Below are positions 41,303 through 43,130 of a DNA stretch of 43,130 bases, piece after piece. Every line of letters begins with the position of its first letter. Position 1 is the first letter of the stretch. Source of the DNA: an uncultured Oscillospiraceae bacterium (GTDB lineage Bacteria; Bacillota; Clostridia; Oscillospirales; Oscillospiraceae); NCBI GenBank assembly GCA_934572325.1, contig CAKTKT010000010.1, positions 1 through 43,130 on the forward strand, in the 5' to 3' direction. The notes below the pieces were generated by a model. That model ran no database searches, had not been told where the DNA came from, and saw nothing but the letters and a program-made list of their open reading frames with translations. The translations under genes and the position numbers were made by a program.

Positions 41303-41407
41303 AGAAAGAATTTCTCCGCCGATGTAACAAAGCGCGCTCTCGTGCGTACTCAATAGTGAAAACGGCATGACGCCATAGCTTAAAGCTCATAAAAGGAGGA
41401 AAGAATC

Positions 41408-41623
41408 ATGGCAGAGAACGAAAAAAGACTTTCGGAGAAAGAGCTGGACTCGGTCGCGGGCGGATTTGTCAATGAACGGTGGTACTACACCGGGGAGGAC
41501 TACGATCTCGATCGCGTCGCGAGAAAATACGGGGTAGACGTGTCGGTGCTGATGGAGCTGAATCCCCAGATCACCGATCCGCGCGCGACGCTCCCTCCCG
41601 GCTACAAGGTGAGGATACCTTGA
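41408..41623 (+). CDS. Small LysM protein with a double-glycine leader-like N-terminus
   Basis: A 71-aa protein of unknown function. The first 19 residues end in LSEKELDSVAGG, matching the pattern of double-glycine leader peptides (for example Nif11-type and class II bacteriocin precursors), which are cut after GG by peptidase-containing ABC exporters. The remaining 52 residues form one LysM domain (YYTGEDYDLDRVARKYGVDVSVLMELNPQ, cited only to its start; it ends LPPGYKVRIP), a peptidoglycan-binding fold. AAAAGGAGGAAAG precedes the ATG. It is a single-gene unit with a strong terminator, convergent to the Sel1-repeat gene. No C39 peptidase exporter is in the window. The ORF call is firm; leader cleavage and secretion are inference. 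Confidence 0.82.
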   Translation: MAENEKRLSEKELDSVAGGFVNERWYYTGEDYDLDRVARKYGVDVSVLMELNPQITDPRATLPPGYKVRIP

Positions 41624-41668
41624 CCGAGGCTCATATATACAAGCATACCCGCAAATTTGTATATAACT

Positions 41669-41701
41669 AGGTGCACGGACGAGCGACCGTGCACCTGTTT
41701 T
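41669..41701 (+). terminator. Rho-independent terminator after the LysM microprotein gene
   Basis: AGGTGCACGG, an 8-nt loop and CCGTGCACCT make a perfect 10-bp stem, followed by GTTTTGC. An AT-rich stem TATATACAA/TTGTATATA (about 41631-41666) lies just before it. It may serve both convergent genes. Confidence 0.82.
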
Positions 41702-41727
41702 GCATAAGTTTTAAGTTTTGGCAAGAG

Positions 41728-43130
41728 TTACGCCCCGGAGCGTTTGAGGTTATCCGCGGCCGCCTCGCTGCCGGCGTCGGCGGCCTTTTTCCACCACTCG
41801 CGCGCGAGGGACATATCCGCATCTACGCCCCTGCCATCGGCATAGAAAACACCAATTGTATTCATAGCTTCGGCGTCACCGAGCTCCGCTGCCTTCATAT
41901 ACCAATCGAACGCTTCTTCGTAGCTCTGCTCAACGCCTTCGCCATTTTTATACATGACACCGAGGTAAAACATTGCGGTAGGATTACCAAGGTTGGCGGC
42001 TTTTTCGTACCAACTTAGGGCAATCTCATAGCTCTGTTTGCTTCCGGAGGCGGAACGGTACAAGTCCCCTAGATACCACATTGCGTCAGTGTCACCCAGA
42101 TCACTGGCTTTTGTATATTGCTCAATGGCTTTGTCATAGCTTTGCTCAACGCCATTGCCATATTCATACATGACACCGAGGTTACGGAGAGCCACCGAAT
42201 TGCCAAGCTCGGCAGCCTTAGAGTACCAGTCAAACGCCTTGGAGGCATCCTCCTCTACACCGTAGCCCCAGACGTAGAAATAACCGAGCTCATTCATAGC
42301 GTCGGCATTGCCGAGTTCCGCTGCCTTCATCATCCAGGTGAACGCTTCTTCGTAGCTCTGCTCAACGCCATTGCCATATTCATACATGACACCGAGGTTA
42401 CGGAGAGCCACCGAATTGCCAAGCTCGGCGGCCTTAGAGTACCAGTCAAACGCCTTGGAGGCATCCTCCTCTACACCGTAGCCCCAGTCGTAGAAATAAC
42501 CGAGCTCATTCATAGCGTCGGCATTGCCGAGCTCCGCTGCTTTCATCATCCAGTTGAATGCTTCTTCGTAGCTCTGTTCAACGCCATTGCCATATTCATA
42601 CATGAGACCGAGGCTGAACATTGCGGCAGGATTGCCAAGCTCGACAGCCTTAGAGTACCAGTCAAACGCCTTGGAGGCATCCTCCTCCACACCGTAGCCC
42701 CAGTCGTAGAAATAACCGAGCTTATTCATGGCGTCGGCATTGCCGAGCTCCGCTGCCTTCATCATCCAGTTGAACGCCTCTTCGTAGCTCTGTTCAACGC
42801 CGTTGCCATATTCATACATATAGCTAAGATAGAGCATAGCTGTGGTGTTCTCAAGCTCGGCGGCTTTTTCGTACCAGTTGAGGGCAGTCTCATAGCTCTG
42901 TTTGATTCCGGAGCCGGAATAATACAAGTTCCCTAGATAGCACATTGCGTCAGTGTCACCTAGATCAATGGCTTTTGTATATTGCTCAATGGCTTTGTCA
43001 TAGCTTTGCTCAACGCCGTTGCCATATTCATACATGATACCTAGATTACCGATAGCCACCGAATTGCCAAGCTCGGCAGCCTTAGAGTACCAGTCAAACG
43101 CCTTGGAGGCATCCTCCTCTACACCGTAGC
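41728..43130 (-). CDS. Sel1-repeat (tetratricopeptide-like) protein, 5' end beyond the window
   Basis: At least 467 residues, open to the right edge. It consists of 12 complete 36-residue Sel1 repeats (pattern A-ELGN-AM--LG--Y--G-GVEQSYE-A--W--K) plus part of a thirteenth, then a short tail AADAGSEAAADNLKRSGA. Sel1 repeats fold as alpha-alpha solenoids that bind proteins, often in signalling or envelope stress. Neither a start nor a signal peptide can be judged because the N-terminus is outside. The repeats come in alternating pairs, giving a 216-bp DNA period. The GC content appears clearly lower than that of the rest of the window, so recent expansion or transfer is possible. Confidence 0.9.
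   Translation of the reverse strand, partial: YGVEEDASKAFDWYSKAAELGNSVAIGNLGIMYEYGNGVEQSYDKAIEQYTKAIDLGDTDAMCYLGNLYYSGSGIKQSYETALNWYEKAAELENTTAMLYLSYMYEYGNGVEQSYEEAFNWMMKAAELGNADAMNKLGYFYDWGYGVEEDASKAFDWYSKAVELGNPAAMFSLGLMYEYGNGVEQSYEEAFNWMMKAAELGNADAMNELGYFYDWGYGVEEDASKAFDWYSKAAELGNSVALRNLGVMYEYGNGVEQSYEEAFTWMMKAAELGNADAMNELGYFYVWGYGVEEDASKAFDWYSKAAELGNSVALRNLGVMYEYGNGVEQSYDKAIEQYTKASDLGDTDAMWYLGDLYRSASGSKQSYEIALSWYEKAANLGNPTAMFYLGVMYKNGEGVEQSYEEAFDWYMKAAELGDAEAMNTIGVFYADGRGVDADMSLAREWWKKAADAGSEAAADNLKRSGA
42151..43130. repeat. Tandem 216-bp DNA repeats within the Sel1 gene
   Basis: The word GCC(A/G)TTGCCATATTCATAC recurs at 42151, 42367, 42583, 42799 and 43015, exactly 216 bp apart. Each unit encodes two Sel1 repeats. 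The copies starting at 42151 and 42367 are nearly identical for about 200 bp; the outer ones are more diverged. This points to unequal crossing-over in recent time. Confidence 0.9.

Noticed and set aside
37727..41368. A very long open frame (over 1200 codons) antisense to dnaE
   Set aside because: In GC-rich genes the antisense frame that mirrors codon position 3 is often open by chance. The product is rich in Arg, His, Val and Leu without any recognisable domain, while the sense strand encodes DnaE with all motifs.
41351..41380. A sporulation-sigma-like promoter (ATA, 18 bp, CATAGCTT) before the LysM microprotein
   Set aside because: The match to sigma-E or sigma-G consensus is partial and such short words occur by chance.
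42151..43130. Direct repeats as a CRISPR array
   Set aside because: The units are 216 bp, contiguous and in frame, coding for Sel1 repeats; there are no short repeats with unique spacers.

Overview
The window looks like a chromosomal origin region from a high-GC, spore-forming member of the Clostridia, most likely Oscillospirales. The signs are: the dnaA-dnaN-S4-recF-remB-gyrB-gyrA block typical of Firmicutes; a spore protease (gpr); parAB with canonical parS sites; and the hprK-murB-rapZ-whiA-dnaE block. Many strong sigma-A promoters (TTGxxx-17-TATAAT) can be read directly. No tRNA, rRNA or CRISPR array was seen.

Layout. 1-72: probable end of an IS3-type element. 110-8283 (minus): PrsA-like foldase, mfd, a decayed fragment, a GNAT acetyltransferase, an ABC exporter and rnhA. 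8270-17217 (minus): gyrA, gyrB, remB, recF, the S4 protein, dnaN, a 233-bp gap with DnaA-box-like sites (probable oriC) and dnaA. 17397-21361 (minus): serS, parB, parA, two parS sites and gpr. From 21.4 kb the coding strand switches to plus: rpsT, a diacylglycerol kinase-family gene and asnS, then a minus-strand M14/LysM peptidase and a plus-strand sugar-ABC ATPase. 27.2-27.5 kb: a hairpin-rich MITE-like element between two copies of one terminator. 27494-33761 (minus): a nucleoside ABC transporter (two permeases, ATPase, BMP lipoprotein) behind a guanine-class purine riboswitch, then xpt and rpmB. 34009-41302 (plus): hprK, murB, rapZ, whiA, dnaE. The last 1.8 kb holds a small LysM protein with a double-glycine leader-like N-terminus and, convergent to it, a long Sel1-repeat protein that runs off the window.

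How the genes fit together. The left half is replication initiation, elongation, topology and segregation. The nucleoside transporter and xpt form a purine salvage module, and a readable antitermination switch in the transporter leader predicts shut-off by guanine. The hprK cluster joins carbon-catabolite signalling, cell-wall precursor synthesis and the replicative polymerase.

The most unusual points are: (1) the double-glycine-leader/LysM microprotein at 41408; (2) a DnaA whose DNA-recognition signature reads DRNHATV instead of the usual GRDHTTV, beside an origin whose boxes read TTTTCCACA rather than TTATCCACA; (3) an origin where gpr-parA-parB-serS are co-oriented with dnaA, so the strand switch lies about 5.7 kb from the DnaA boxes; (4) stacked RNA switches and hairpins in the purine transporter operon; (5) the composite MITE/terminator element. 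All calls come from reading sequence only; no database search was run.
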